Part shown: piece by piece, positions 52,893 through 62,339 of the stretch
How positions within the stretch are numbered: the stretch's first letter is position 1
Layout of the letters: each line of letters begins with the position of its first letter
Assembly (NCBI RefSeq): GCF_003002895.1
Contig: NZ_PVTI01000010.1
Location: forward strand, 1 to 64,000
DNA length: 64,000 bases
DNA from: Knoellia remsis
Lineage (GTDB): Bacteria; Actinomycetota; Actinomycetes; Actinomycetales; Dermatophilaceae
Direction of reading: 5' to 3'
Translations under genes and position numbers: made by a program
The notes under the pieces: generated by a model
What the model saw: only the letters and a program-made list of their open reading frames with translations
What the model was told of the DNA's origin: nothing
Database searches by the model: none

Positions 52893-52975
52893 GAGGGAGC
52901 GGAACCTTGCCTCGGGTGCAACTTCGGAAGTCGCATCCGACGCAAGGTTCCCTCATGGGGCGGGAAAGTTGGGGT
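52893..52975. terminator. Long nested hairpin after bS22, family C copy 2
   Basis: GGAACCTTGC (52901-52910) pairs with GCAAGGTTCC (52942-52951), an inner TCGGGTGC/GCATCCGA stem follows, and ACTTCGGAAGT caps it. The flank CATGGGGCGGGAAAGTTG (to 52972) is the same as the right arm of the hpt hairpin at 13574-13590. Confidence 0.7.
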
Positions 52976-53062
52976 GACCGCTGTCGCCAAGCGGTGACCG
53001 GAGCACCCGGGGCGAAGTAGGGTCGGGGCGTTGGAGGCAGTCGCAACGTGAGGGAGGCCCGG

Positions 53063-54106
53063 GTGGGTCAGGTCGTGCTCGTGACGGGGGTGTCCCGCTA
53101 CCTCGGCGGGGTGCTCGCTCGACGGCTCGCCGCCAGTCCGGACGTGGAGCGGGTCATCGGGGTCGACGTCATCCCGCCGCCGCGCGACCTCGGCGAGGCC
53201 GAGTTCATCCGCGCCGACATCCGCAACCCGATGATCGGCAAGGTCATCGCCCAGGGCGACGTCGACACCGTCGTGCACGCGAACGTCATTGCCACTCCCA
53301 CCTTCGCCGGCGGACGCACGCCGCAGAAGGAGATCAACGTCATCGGCACGATGCAGCTGCTCGCGGCGTGCCAGAAGTCCGAGACGGTCCGGCGGCTCGT
53401 CGTGAAGTCGACCGCCGCGGTCTACGGCTCGACCCCGCGTGACCCGGCGATGTTCACCGAGGAGATGACGGCCAAGCGGCTGCCGGCGTCCGGCTTCGGC
53501 AAGGACTCGATCGAGGTCGAAGGCTATGTGCGCGGTTTCGCTCGACGCCGGCCCGACATCGACATCCTCACGCTGCGCTTCGCGAACATCATCGGGCCGC
53601 GGATCCGCACCTCGATCACGGACTACTTCAACCTCCCTGTCATCCCGGTGCCGCTCGGGCACGACGCGCGGATGCAGTTCGTCCACGAGGAGGACGCGAT
53701 CAGTGCGCTCCTGCGCGGCGTCACCGGCGGAGCGGACGGCGTCGTCAACGTCGCGGGTGACGGCGTGCTCACCGTCATGCAGGCCGCCGCGATCGTGCGG
53801 CGACCGTTCGTCATGGTGCCGATGGCGGCGGCCGGGCCGATCGCGCAGATGGGCAAGCGGCTCGGGCTCGTCGACTTCAGTGCCGACCAGATGTCATTCC
53901 TCGCCTTCGGCCGCGGCATGGACACGACGGCGATGCGCGAGGTGCTCGGCTTCAGCCCGACGTACTCGACGCGCGCGGCGTTCGAGGACTTCGCCCGGAC
54001 GGTGAGCCCGGTCGTGCCGTCACTCGATGCGGTGACCGGGGCCGTGGGCGGCGTCGTGGGGACGGCGCAGCAACTCGTCGGGCGTGCAACGAAGGGGGTT
54101 CGCTGA
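53063..54106 (+). CDS. NAD-dependent epimerase/dehydratase-family protein
   Basis: 347 residues (extended SDR). NAD motif VLVTGVSRYLGGVLARRLAA (GxxxxLGG variant of GxxGxxG), then VERVIGVDVIPP, VVKSTAAVYGSTP; the usual Tyr-x3-Lys is not obvious, FGKDSIEVEGYVRGFAR standing there instead. A C-terminal region of small hydrophobic and Gly residues (SLDAVTGAVGGVVGTAQQLV) may be amphipathic. GTG at 53063 has AGGGAGG upstream; GTG 53048 is also possible. Paired (TGATG overlap) with the acyltransferase, as in other actinobacteria. Substrate unknown. Confidence 0.82.
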   Translation: MGQVVLVTGVSRYLGGVLARRLAASPDVERVIGVDVIPPPRDLGEAEFIRADIRNPMIGKVIAQGDVDTVVHANVIATPTFAGGRTPQKEINVIGTMQLLAACQKSETVRRLVVKSTAAVYGSTPRDPAMFTEEMTAKRLPASGFGKDSIEVEGYVRGFARRRPDIDILTLRFANIIGPRIRTSITDYFNLPVIPVPLGHDARMQFVHEEDAISALLRGVTGGADGVVNVAGDGVLTVMQAAAIVRRPFVMVPMAAAGPIAQMGKRLGLVDFSADQMSFLAFGRGMDTTAMREVLGFSPTYSTRAAFEDFARTVSPVVPSLDAVTGAVGGVVGTAQQLVGRATKGVR

Positions 54107-55716
54107 TGGCGACAAAGAACACGGCCGCGAAGTCGTCGACGACGAAGAAGGCGACGACGAAGGCGACCGCGAAGAAGGCGACTCCGAAGAAGCCGACCGC
54201 GAAGAAGCCGATGACGAAGGCGACCGCGAAGACGGCGACGACGAAGGCGACCGCGAAGAAGACGGCCGCCAGGAAGACGACGCCGAAGAAGGCTGCTCCG
54301 AAGCCGGACGCCACCCGCCGCAACGCCCCGGCCAAGAAGGACCCGACGGGCCGCCCGTCCTCGGTCGCGGCGGGTGCCGCTCGCGCGTCCGGTGAGCGGG
54401 CTCGTCGTCGCGCCACGCCCCTCCTGACCGCTGCGGTGGAGTCGGCGGCGACGAGCTCGGCACAGGCGACGCCACCGGCACCTGCCACCTCGTCGACGAC
54501 CTCCTCGACGGCAGCCACGAAGGCGGCCACCGCGGCGGTGAAGGCCGGCGCCCCCGGCAAGACCTCCGCGACGACGACGGCTCCGGCCGGCGGACGCGGA
54601 GCGCACCGCCCCCGACCCAACCCCCGCTCCGAGGCGTCGTCGAAGGCGACCCGGCAGGCCGGCATACGACCGCAGAGCCCGCGGGCGAAGCGCAAGGCGG
54701 ACGAGGCGGCCCGACGGCACCTGCGGGTCGCGCCGCCGCCCGCGCCCACCCCGCCGGCGCCGGACCCCACGGCGACCCAGACCGACATGGCCCTGCCCGT
54801 GCCCGGCATCGAGGAGCTGCTGTCGGCCTCGATCGCGGCGATGCGGATGGCCGCCCAGGGAGCGGGGTTCTCGCCCGAGGAGGTCGAGCGCCGGATCGCG
54901 GCGACGCTGGCGTTCATCCGCCGCCGCATCGAGGGCGACTACTCGGTCGACGAGTTCGGCTACGACGAGCATTTCGCCGAGAACGTCATCTTCCCGCTGT
55001 TGCGGCCGCTCTACCGGAAGTGGTTCCGGGTCGAGGTGCGCGGGCTGGAGAACATCCCCGACGAGGGTGGCGCCCTCATCGTCAGCAACCACTCGGGCAC
55101 CATCGCCATCGACTCGCTCATGGTGGCGCAAGCCATCCACGACGAACACCCGAAGCACCGGGTGATGCGCGCGCTCGGCGCCGACCTCGTCTTCCAGACG
55201 CCGTTCGTCGGGGCGTTCGCGCGGCGCGGCGGCTCGACGCTGGCCACGAACGCCGACGTCGACCGGCTCTTCGCCCAGGGCGAGCTCGTCGGCGTCTTCC
55301 CAGAGGGGTTCAAGGGCGTCGGCAAGCCGTTCAAGGAGCGCTACAAGCTGCAGCGGTTCGGTCGCGGTGGCTTTGTGTCGGCGGCCCTCAAGGCCGGGGT
55401 GCCGATCATCCCGACGTCGGTCGTCGGCGCGGAGGAGATCGCGCCGATGATCGGCAACATGAAGACGGTGGCGCGGCTGTTGGGCGTGCCGTATGCGCCC
55501 ATCACGCCCACCTTCCCGCTGCTCGGGCCGCTGGGGCTCATCCCGCTGCCGAGCAAGTGGATCATCGAGTTCGGTGCGCCGATCGAGACAGCGTCGCACG
55601 GCGAGGGCGCGTCGGAGGACCCGATGCTCGTCTTCGACCTCACCGACCAGGTGCGCGAGACGATCCAGCAGACGTTGTACTCGCTGCTCATGCAGCGTCG
55701 CTCGGTCTTCTTCTGA
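54106..55716 (+). CDS. Lysophospholipid acyltransferase with histone-H1-like N-terminal tail
   Basis: 536 residues in two unlike halves. Residues about 1-80 are Lys/Ala/Thr/Pro repeats of the KKATxKATAKK kind; about 80-225 are Ala/Pro/Arg-rich linker. From about 285 is a PlsC-type acyltransferase: IVSNHSGTIAID (H329-x6-D336, longer than the classical HX4D), LVGVFPEGFKGVGKPFKERY, and GVPIIPTSVVGAEEI. No strong membrane helix. Such acyltransferases add a fatty acid to lysophosphatidate or a related lipid. The basic tail could bind nucleic acid or acidic lipids. Confidence 0.85.
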   Translation: MATKNTAAKSSTTKKATTKATAKKATPKKPTAKKPMTKATAKTATTKATAKKTAARKTTPKKAAPKPDATRRNAPAKKDPTGRPSSVAAGAARASGERARRRATPLLTAAVESAATSSAQATPPAPATSSTTSSTAATKAATAAVKAGAPGKTSATTTAPAGGRGAHRPRPNPRSEASSKATRQAGIRPQSPRAKRKADEAARRHLRVAPPPAPTPPAPDPTATQTDMALPVPGIEELLSASIAAMRMAAQGAGFSPEEVERRIAATLAFIRRRIEGDYSVDEFGYDEHFAENVIFPLLRPLYRKWFRVEVRGLENIPDEGGALIVSNHSGTIAIDSLMVAQAIHDEHPKHRVMRALGADLVFQTPFVGAFARRGGSTLATNADVDRLFAQGELVGVFPEGFKGVGKPFKERYKLQRFGRGGFVSAALKAGVPIIPTSVVGAEEIAPMIGNMKTVARLLGVPYAPITPTFPLLGPLGLIPLPSKWIIEFGAPIETASHGEGASEDPMLVFDLTDQVRETIQQTLYSLLMQRRSVFF

Positions 55717-55726
55717 GGTGCTGCGT

Positions 55727-56053
55727 ATGCCGTCCGCTCCCGACCCGCTGTCGCCGGCCTCCGCAGGCGCGTCGCCGACACGGCCGCTCGGGTCGCCGCC
55801 GGAGGAGGGCGAGCCCCGGGTGACGCTCATCGGGAAACCGGGCTGCCACCTGTGTGACAACGCGCGCGCGGTCATCGCGGCGGTGACGGCGGAGCTGGGG
55901 GAGTCGTTCACAGAGGTCTCGATCCTCGACCACCAGGACCTCAGGGAGCGCTACGCCGAGGAGATCCCGGTCACACTCGTCGACGGCCGCCAGCACGACT
56001 ACTGGCGCGTCGACGCCGACCGCCTCCGCGCGGCCCTGCGTCGACCGAACTGA
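55727..56053 (+). CDS. Glutaredoxin-like (DUF836) thiol protein
   Basis: 108 residues from ATG 55727 (MPSAPDPLSP). A thioredoxin-like domain begins at about 33: RVTLIGKPGCHLCDNARAVI with a C-x2-C site, ending EEIPVTLVDGRQHDYWRVDA (cis-Pro). Family members are commonly encoded just before rex, as here. The first 30 residues are low-complexity and contain the repeated GTATGCCGTCCGCTC motif, so the true start may differ (GTG 55718 possible). Confidence 0.82.
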   Translation: MPSAPDPLSPASAGASPTRPLGSPPEEGEPRVTLIGKPGCHLCDNARAVIAAVTAELGESFTEVSILDHQDLRERYAEEIPVTLVDGRQHDYWRVDADRLRAALRRPN

Positions 56054-56172
56054 CCCGCGACGGCTCTCCGGAAGCGGAGGCGGAAGTCGGCGGGGCGTGA
56101 CGGAGCGCTCGCGCGCGGCGTGGAGCCGAGCGTGGCGGGGGCGAGTTCGCACGGTGCCAACTCGCCCCTCTG

Positions 56173-56280
56173 GAGAGGTGCCTTTGCTCCCGCATACGGG
56201 AGCAAACAACGCCATTTGCTCCGGCATACGGGAGCAAACAACGCCATTTGCTCCGAGGGGGTGGAGCAAAGGCACCTCTC
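56173..56280. repeat. 108-bp nested palindrome with two tandem hairpin units
   Basis: An 18-bp perfect outer stem, GAGAGGTGCCTTTGCTCC (56173-56190) with its complement (56263-56280), encloses two 32-33-bp direct repeats. Each unit contains TTTGCTCC-C/GGCATAC-GGGAGCAAA, a smaller palindrome with GCATAC in its loop. It sits between the glutaredoxin-like gene and rex. Confidence 0.8.
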
Positions 56281-56465
56281 GGGCGGGGGTTGGGTTCGAG
56301 GTGCCCGGGGAACGAGCCGAAGCATGACGCGCCCCCTTCCGTCCCGCGCTGCCGCCGCCGTCTCCGGCGCCGCCTTTGGTCGACCTCCCGGGGGAAGAAA
56401 CGGGGAGCGCCGCGTGCTTGTACCAGATGCCGGTCAGGTGGGGGCCACAGCCCCCTCCTGCGACT
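56281..56465. other. Non-coding stretch upstream of the rex operator
   Basis: Nothing recognised. GC-rich with runs such as CCGCCGCCGTCTCCGGCGCC and GGTGGGGGCCACAGCCCCC, which may pair locally. The 56054-56172 stretch before the nested palindrome also lacks a gene. Confidence 0.5.
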
Positions 56466-56494
56466 TTGTGCATCGCTTCACAAGTGCGTACCCT
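56466..56494 (+). promoter_or_regulatory. Rex operator overlapping the rex promoter
   Basis: TTGTGCATCGCTTCACAA (56466-56483) matches the Rex-operator pattern TTGTGn7TCACAA exactly. Its first six bases would be the -35 box; TACCCT at 56489-56494 is the -10 after 17 bp. Bound Rex would block RNA polymerase, so rex and the hem genes behind it are probably autorepressed until NADH rises. Confidence 0.85.
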
Positions 56495-56536
56495 GAATCG
56501 AGCACCACCATCTCCAGACAAGGAGTCGAAGGCCAC

Positions 56537-57217
56537 GTGTCCGCCGACGTCGCAGCCCGCCGGGGAATCCCCGACGCGTCAGTGGCTCGACTTCCGGTGT
56601 ACCTCCAGGCCCTCACCAGCCTCGCCGAACGCGGCATCACCAACGTCAGTTCCGAGGAGCTCGCCGCCGCCGCCGGTGTCAGCTCGGCCAAGCTCCGCAA
56701 GGACCTCTCGCACCTCGGCTCCTACGGCGTGCGTGGTGTCGGCTATGAGGTCGACCGCCTCGCCTTCGAGATCTCGACCGCTCTCGGGCTCACCCAGGAC
56801 TGGCCCGTCGCGATCATCGGCATGGGCAACCTCGGCCGCGCGCTCGCGGCATACAGCGGCTTCGCCACGCGCGGGTTCAACGTCGTCGCCGTCCTCGACC
56901 ACGACGAGAGCATCGTCGGCACCGTCGTCGCCGACCACGCGGTGCGACCCATGAGCGACCTCGACACCCTCGTGCGCGAGGACAAGCTCGCCATCGGCGT
57001 CATCGCCACCCCGGCCGACTCCGCGCAGGACGTCGCCGACCGTCTCGTCGCCGCCGGCGTCCGCTCGATCCTCAACTTCGCCCCCTGCGTCCTCGACGTC
57101 CCCGATGACGTCGTCGTGCGCAAGGTCGACATGTCCACCGAGCTGCAGATCCTCGCCTTCCACGAGCAGCGCCGCTCCGGCGAGCTCGACCTCACCGACG
57201 AGGAGGTGGCCCTGTGA
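56537..57217 (+). CDS. rex: Redox-sensing repressor Rex
   Basis: 226 residues. N-terminal winged helix (RLPVYLQALTSLAERGITNV, SSAKLRKDLSHLGSYGVRGV) and a Rossmann NADH domain (PVAIIGMGNLGRALAAYSGF, FNVVAVLDHD, GVIATPADSAQDVADRLVAA). Binds its operator when NAD is high and lets go on NADH binding, as under low respiration. GTG at 56537 with AAGGAG 12 nt upstream. hemA overlaps by GTGA. Confidence 0.95.
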   Translation: MSADVAARRGIPDASVARLPVYLQALTSLAERGITNVSSEELAAAAGVSSAKLRKDLSHLGSYGVRGVGYEVDRLAFEISTALGLTQDWPVAIIGMGNLGRALAAYSGFATRGFNVVAVLDHDESIVGTVVADHAVRPMSDLDTLVREDKLAIGVIATPADSAQDVADRLVAAGVRSILNFAPCVLDVPDDVVVRKVDMSTELQILAFHEQRRSGELDLTDEEVAL

Positions 57218-58560
57218 GCCTGCTCGTCCTCGGCCTCTCCCACCACGGCGCGCCCATCGAGCTCCTCGAGGCCGCCGCGCTCGACGTGGCCGCCCGTGGC
57301 CGCCTCGAGGCGGCAGCCGTCGCCTCCGAGCACGTCGTCGAGTCCGTCGTCGTCTCCACGTGCAACCGCACCGAGGTGTATGCCGAGGGCCTCACCTTCC
57401 ACGGAGCCCTCGCCGACGTCTCCGAGGCCCTCGCGTCCGCGACGGGTGTGCCGCTCGCCGAGCTCCAGCCGCACCTCTACGTCCACTACGAGGACCGGGG
57501 CATTGCCCACGCGTTCAGCGTCGCCGCGGGTCTCGACTCGATGGCCGTCGGCGAGGCCCAGATCCTCGGTCAGCTGCGCGAGTCGCTGAGCCGGGCCCAG
57601 CGTCGTGGCCATGTCGGTCCTGCGCTGAACACTCTTCTGCAGCAAGCACTTCGGGTCGGCAAGCGAGTCCACACCGAGACCGCGATCGACGACGTGAGCC
57701 GGTCCCTCGTCGGTGCCGGTCTCGGCGTCGCCACCGGGGTCGTCGGCCCCATCGAGAGTGCCCACGTCCTCGTCATCGGCGCCGGTGGGATGGGCGCCCT
57801 CGCGGCGACCACGGCCCACCAGGCCGGCGCCGCGAGCGTCACCGTCGTCAACCGTGGCGCGGCCCGTGCCGAGCGTCTCGCCGAACGCGTCGCCGGCACC
57901 GCCCGCGCGTGGGACGAGCGCGTCGCCGCGCTCGCCGACGCCGACATCGTCATCTCGAGCACCGGCGCCACCGGCGTCGTCGTCACCGAGGCGGACGTCT
58001 CGTATGCCGCCCAGTCACGCGGCGGCCGTCCGCAGCTCTACCTCGACCTCGCCCTCCCGCACGATGTCGACCTCGCCGTCGCGAACCTCGACGGCGTCAC
58101 CCGCGTCGGGCTCGCCGAGCTGGGCGAGCTGCTCAGCACCGCAGGCGACCTGCCGCAGGTCGACGAGGCGCGCGACATCGTCACGGGCGAGGTCGCGGCA
58201 TACCTCACCGAGCGCTCCAGCGAGGCCGTCGCGCCCACCGTGGCCGCCCTGCGCACCCGCGCGAAGGAGGTCGTCGACGACGAGATGGCCCGGCTCGAGC
58301 GCCGCACGCCGGGTCTCGCCGACGCCGACCGCGCCGAGGTCCAGCGCGCCGTCCACCGCATCGTCGAGAAGCTGCTCCACGCCCCGACCGTGCGGGTCAA
58401 GGAGATGGCCCAGGCGGGACAGGGCGGCAGCTACGCGAAGGCCCTGAGTGAGCTCTTCGACCTCGACCCGCGTGAGGTGCGCGTCGTGTCGACGCCGCCC
58501 GTCATCCCCGTCTCGACGCCGCCCGTCATCCCCGTCACCGACGAGGAGGAGGGCCGATGA
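57214..58560 (+). CDS. hemA: Glutamyl-tRNA reductase
   Basis: First committed step of C5-pathway tetrapyrrole synthesis, making glutamate-1-semialdehyde from Glu-tRNA. 448 residues. Catalytic Cys in [40 protein letters not shown] fold [20 protein letters not shown], and the dimerisation helix near [20 protein letters not shown]. The C-terminus carries an exact-type duplication (STPPVIPV twice) from a 24-bp repeat at 58486-58533. Coupled to rex and hemC by 4-bp overlaps. Confidence 0.96.
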   Translation: MSLLVLGLSHHGAPIELLEAAALDVAARGRLEAAAVASEHVVESVVVSTCNRTEVYAEGLTFHGALADVSEALASATGVPLAELQPHLYVHYEDRGIAHAFSVAAGLDSMAVGEAQILGQLRESLSRAQRRGHVGPALNTLLQQALRVGKRVHTETAIDDVSRSLVGAGLGVATGVVGPIESAHVLVIGAGGMGALAATTAHQAGAASVTVVNRGAARAERLAERVAGTARAWDERVAALADADIVISSTGATGVVVTEADVSYAAQSRGGRPQLYLDLALPHDVDLAVANLDGVTRVGLAELGELLSTAGDLPQVDEARDIVTGEVAAYLTERSSEAVAPTVAALRTRAKEVVDDEMARLERRTPGLADADRAEVQRAVHRIVEKLLHAPTVRVKEMAQAGQGGSYAKALSELFDLDPREVRVVSTPPVIPVSTPPVIPVTDEEEGR

Positions 58561-59618
58561 GCGAGCGCACCCTCCGCCTCGGCACCCGCCGCTCCGCCCT
58601 CGCGACGACCCAGTCGACGTGGGTGGCCGACCGGCTCCGCGGGCTCGGCCACGACGTCGAGCTCGTCGAGATCACGACCGAGGGTGACCGCGACCGCACC
58701 ACGCCGCTCGCGAGCCTCGGCGGCACCGGCGTCTTCGTCTCGGCTCTGCGCGAGGCCCTGCGCGTCGGCCGGGTCGACCTCGCCGTGCACTCCCTCAAGG
58801 ACCTCCCCACGACCCCCGAGGACGACCTCGTCGTCGCGGCGATCCCCTCTCGTGAGGACCCGCGCGACGCCCTCGTCGCCCGCGACGGCCTCACTCTCGG
58901 CGAGCTCCCGGCCGGCTCGACCGTGGGCACCGGCTCCCCGCGCCGCCGCGCCCAGCTCGAGGCGCTCGGGCTCGGCCTCGAGGTGCGCGACCTGCGCGGC
59001 AACGTCGACACCCGCCTCGGCAAGGTCACGGGCGGTGACCTCGACGCCGTCGTCCTCGCCCGCGCCGGACTGGCGCGTCTCGGCCGCACCGACGTCATCA
59101 CCGAGGTCATCGACCCGCTCCAGATGCTGCCGGCCCCCGGGCAGGGCGCCCTCGCGGTCGAGGTCCTCGCCTCCGGCGACCCGACCGTCCGCGACGCCGT
59201 CGCCGCCCTCGACGACGCCGACACCCGCGCCTGCGTCACCGCCGAGCGGGCCGTGCTCGCCGAGCTCGAGGCCGGGTGCTCCGCGCCGATCGGAGCGCTC
59301 GCCGAGATCGTCCTCGGTGAGGACGGCGACGAGCTGTCGCTGCGCGCGGTCGTCGCCGCGACCGACGGCAGTGCCGACCTGCGCCGGTCCCTCACCGGTG
59401 ACCCCGCCGACGCCGAGGCGCTCGGGCGCTCCCTTGCCCGGCTGCTCCTCGAGGACGGCGCCGCGGACCTCGCGCCCGACCTCGGCACTCCCGCGGGTGC
59501 GCCCGCAACAACCGTCGCAGGTGCGCCCGCGCGACAACCCAGCGGTGCCGGCATACCGGCCCCCACAGAACCTGCTGCCCAGACCGTCCCACCCAACGCC
59601 CCGGAGCGTGACCAGTGA
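58557..59618 (+). CDS. hemC: Porphobilinogen deaminase (hydroxymethylbilane synthase)
   Basis: 353 residues. Builds the linear tetrapyrrole on a dipyrromethane cofactor attached to Cys in [13 protein letters not shown]. Conserved [40 protein letters not shown] (catalytic Asp in the loop region), [20 protein letters not shown] and [16 protein letters not shown] Pro/Ala/Thr-rich tail of about 35 residues follows the last domain. Overlaps hemA and hemDX by 4 bp. Confidence 0.96.
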   Translation: MSERTLRLGTRRSALATTQSTWVADRLRGLGHDVELVEITTEGDRDRTTPLASLGGTGVFVSALREALRVGRVDLAVHSLKDLPTTPEDDLVVAAIPSREDPRDALVARDGLTLGELPAGSTVGTGSPRRRAQLEALGLGLEVRDLRGNVDTRLGKVTGGDLDAVVLARAGLARLGRTDVITEVIDPLQMLPAPGQGALAVEVLASGDPTVRDAVAALDDADTRACVTAERAVLAELEAGCSAPIGALAEIVLGEDGDELSLRAVVAATDGSADLRRSLTGDPADAEALGRSLARLLLEDGAADLAPDLGTPAGAPATTVAGAPARQPSGAGIPAPTEPAAQTVPPNAPERDQ

Positions 59619-61240
59619 GCACCACCCGATCCACCACGACCCGCAACGCGTCGCGCACTCCCGCGCGCGTCGCCTTCGTCGGCGCAGGCCCCGGGGACGC
59701 CGGCCTGCTGACCGTGCGGGCCAGCGAGTACCTCGCCGAGGCCGACGCGGTCGTCATCGACCAGGTCGCCCGTGAGGACGTCGTCGCGCGCCACGCCAAG
59801 GAGGGTGTCGAGGTCGTCGACGCCGGGCACGGCGAGCACGGCCAGCGTCTCACCCACGCCTCGCGCGCCAAGCTCATCGTCAAGGCGGCCAAGGCCCACC
59901 CGCGCGGCCTCGTCGTCCGGCTCATGGACGGCGACCCGGCGACGTTCAACGGGCTCGCCGAGGAGGCCGCCGCCTGCGTCAAGGCCGGCGTGCCCTTCGA
60001 GGTCGTGCCGGGCGTGAGCTCGGTCAGCGCCGTCCCGGCCTACGCCGGTGTGCCGCTCACGACGACGAGCTCGCGCGGCATCCACGTCATCACTGCCGGC
60101 GAGAAGCTCAAGGACGTCGCCGTCGCCACCGACCCGACCGTCACCGTCGTCGTCCTCGGCCAGCCCGAGACCCTCGTCCCCGCCCTCGAGAACCTCCGCG
60201 ACGCCGGCCGCGCCGGCGACACCCCCGTCGCGATCACCGAGCGGGGCACGACCGTCCAGCAGGTGACCGTCACGACGACCCTCGCCGAGGTCGCCAAGGC
60301 CGCGAAGTCGATGCAGTTCCCGGCCCTCGCCGTCGTCGGTGACACGGTGAACCTGCGCGAGTCGCTGTCCTGGTTCGAGACCAAGCCGCTCTTCGGCTGG
60401 AACGTCCTCGTGCCCCGCACCAAGGACCAGTCCGGGCCGATGGTGCGCCGGCTCGAGCGCTTCGGCGCCCGGGCCACGACCGTCCCGACGATCTCGGTCG
60501 AGCCGCCGCGCACCCCCCAGCAGATCGAGCGCGCCGTCAAGGGCCTCGTCACCGGCCGCTACGAGTGGGTCGGCTTCACGTCGGTCAACGCCGTCAAGGC
60601 GATCCGCGAGAAGTTCGAGGAGTTCGGCCTCGACGCCCGCTCGTTCGCCGGTCTCAAGGTCGCTGCCGTCGGCGGCGTCACCGCGGACGCGCTGCGGGCC
60701 TGGGGCATCAACCCCGACCTCGTGCCCGAGGGCGAGCAGTCCGCCCAGGGCCTGCTCGAGGAGTGGCCGCCCTTCGACGAGCTGCTCGACCCGATCAACC
60801 GGGTCTTCCTGCCGCGCGCCGACATCGCCACCGAGACGCTCGTCGCCGGCCTGCAGGAGATGGGCTGGGAGGTCGACGACGTCACCGCGTACCGCACCGT
60901 GCGCGCCGCCCCGCCGGCCGCCGAGATCCGCGACGCCATCAAGAGCGGCAGCTTCGACGCGGTCGTCTTCACGTCGAGCTCGACCGTGCGCAACCTCGTC
61001 GGCATCGCCGGCAAGCCGCACCCGTCGACCGTCATCGCGTGCATCGGCCCGGCCACGGCCAAGACCGCCGAGGAGTCCGGCCTGCGGGTCGACGTCCTTG
61101 CGCCGGAGCCGTCCTCGGACGAGCTCGTCGACGCCCTCGCCGACCACGGCCGGGCGCTCGCGCTCACCGCGGCCGAGGCCGGCGAGAGCGCCGTGCGCCC
61201 GAGCCAGAAGCGTCCGGCGGCCCGTCGGCGCGCGAAGTGA
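59615..61240 (+). CDS. Fused uroporphyrinogen-III C-methyltransferase / uroporphyrinogen-III synthase
   Basis: 541 residues. The N-terminal half (about 18-255) is a SUMT/CobA-type methylase: [60 protein letters not shown]. The C-terminal half (about 262-515) is Hem[56 protein letters not shown] and [17 protein letters not shown]. It closes the ring and can divert uroporphyrinogen III to siroheme/cobalamin. This fusion is typical of actinobacteria (hemDX/cobA-hemD). Basic C-terminal tail. Overlaps both neighbours. Confidence 0.94.
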   Translation: MSTTRSTTTRNASRTPARVAFVGAGPGDAGLLTVRASEYLAEADAVVIDQVAREDVVARHAKEGVEVVDAGHGEHGQRLTHASRAKLIVKAAKAHPRGLVVRLMDGDPATFNGLAEEAAACVKAGVPFEVVPGVSSVSAVPAYAGVPLTTTSSRGIHVITAGEKLKDVAVATDPTVTVVVLGQPETLVPALENLRDAGRAGDTPVAITERGTTVQQVTVTTTLAEVAKAAKSMQFPALAVVGDTVNLRESLSWFETKPLFGWNVLVPRTKDQSGPMVRRLERFGARATTVPTISVEPPRTPQQIERAVKGLVTGRYEWVGFTSVNAVKAIREKFEEFGLDARSFAGLKVAAVGGVTADALRAWGINPDLVPEGEQSAQGLLEEWPPFDELLDPINRVFLPRADIATETLVAGLQEMGWEVDDVTAYRTVRAAPPAAEIRDAIKSGSFDAVVFTSSSTVRNLVGIAGKPHPSTVIACIGPATAKTAEESGLRVDVLAPEPSSDELVDALADHGRALALTAAEAGESAVRPSQKRPAARRRAK

Positions 61241-62214
61241 CCCGGCTGTCGCACCGTCCGCGCCGGCTGCGCCAGTCGGCGGCGGTGCGGCGCCTCGTCG
61301 CCGAGACCCGGCTACACCCGGCCGACCTGGTCCTGCCCGTCTTCGTGCGGGAGGGCATCGACGCTCCGGAGCCGATCGAGGCGATGCCGGGCGTCGTCCA
61401 GCACACACTCGACTCGCTCGTCGAGGAGGCCCGGCGCTGCGTCGAGGCCGGCCTTGGCGGGATCATGGTCTTCGGGGTCCCCACGGACGACCACAAGGAC
61501 GCGGTGGGATCCCACGCGGACGCCGCGGACGGCATACTCAACGTCGCGCTGCGAGCGGTCCGCGACGCGGTCGGTGACGACCTCGTCGTCATGTCGGACC
61601 TCTGCCTCGACGAGTTCACCGACCACGGCCACTGCGGCGTCCTCGACGACGAGGGTCGGGTCGACAACGATGCGACCCTCGAGCGGTATGCCGCGATGGG
61701 CCTCGCGCAGGCGCGCGCCGGTGCGCACGTGCTCGGCCTCAGCGGGATGATGGACGGCCAGGTCGGCTACGTGCGCGAGGCGCTCGACGAGGCCGGCTTC
61801 ACCGACACCATCGTGCTCGCGTATGCCGCGAAGTACACCTCCGCGCTCTACGGCCCCTTCCGCGAGGCGGTGCAGTCGTCGCTGCAGGGCGACCGGGCGA
61901 CCTACCAGCAGGACCCGGCGAACGCGGTCGAGGCGCAGCGCGAGATCGAGCTCGACCTCGCCGAGGGCGCCGACATGGTCATGGTCAAGCCGGCACAGCC
62001 GCACCTCGACATCATCGCCCTCGCGGCAGAGATTTCGACGGTGCCGGTCGCGGCCTACCAGATCTCGGGGGAGTACGCCCAGATCAAGGCGGCTGCCGAG
62101 CGCGGCTGGATCGACGGCGACCGGGCCGTGATGGAGTCGCTGCTGCACATCAAGCGGGCCGGGGCGCAGGTCATCCTGACCTACAGCGCCCTCGACGTCG
62201 CCCCCCACCTCTGA
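61237..62214 (+). CDS. hemB: Delta-aminolevulinic acid dehydratase (porphobilinogen synthase)
   Basis: Joins two 5-aminolevulinates into porphobilinogen. 325 residues. Schiff-base lysines in VLAYAAKYTSALYGPFREA and DMVMVKPAQPHLDI. The metal site reads SDLCLDEFTDHGHCGVLDDE, a mixture of Cys and Asp/Glu at the positions that are all-Cys in zinc enzymes. GTG at 61237 overlaps hemDX. The gene ends before a 25-bp palindrome. Confidence 0.96.
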   Translation: MTRLSHRPRRLRQSAAVRRLVAETRLHPADLVLPVFVREGIDAPEPIEAMPGVVQHTLDSLVEEARRCVEAGLGGIMVFGVPTDDHKDAVGSHADAADGILNVALRAVRDAVGDDLVVMSDLCLDEFTDHGHCGVLDDEGRVDNDATLERYAAMGLAQARAGAHVLGLSGMMDGQVGYVREALDEAGFTDTIVLAYAAKYTSALYGPFREAVQSSLQGDRATYQQDPANAVEAQREIELDLAEGADMVMVKPAQPHLDIIALAAEISTVPVAAYQISGEYAQIKAAAERGWIDGDRAVMESLLHIKRAGAQVILTYSALDVAPHL

Positions 62215-62246
62215 GCGCGCCGGCAGCGGCCCGGCCGGAACAAGCC

Positions 62247-62321
62247 GTCGAGAGTAGGCAGTCGAGAGTAGACAAAAGCAGGGATTCGCTGGCGCGATCC
62301 CTGCTTTTGTCTACTCTCGAC
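62247..62321. terminator. 25-bp perfect palindrome between convergent hemB and yceI
   Basis: Arms 62261-62285 (GTCGAGAGTAGACAAAAGCA then GGGAT) and 62297-62321 are exact complements; loop TCGCTGGCGCG. A partial copy GTCGAGAGTAGGCA precedes it at 62247-62260, like the half copy before the tilS palindrome. Bidirectional terminator. Confidence 0.8.
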
Positions 62322-62339
62322 GGCCGTGGAGGCCGGGGT

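Noticed and set aside
56173-56280. Possible CRISPR array
   Set aside because: Only two repeat units, no spacers, no cas genes; repeats are contiguous parts of a larger palindrome.
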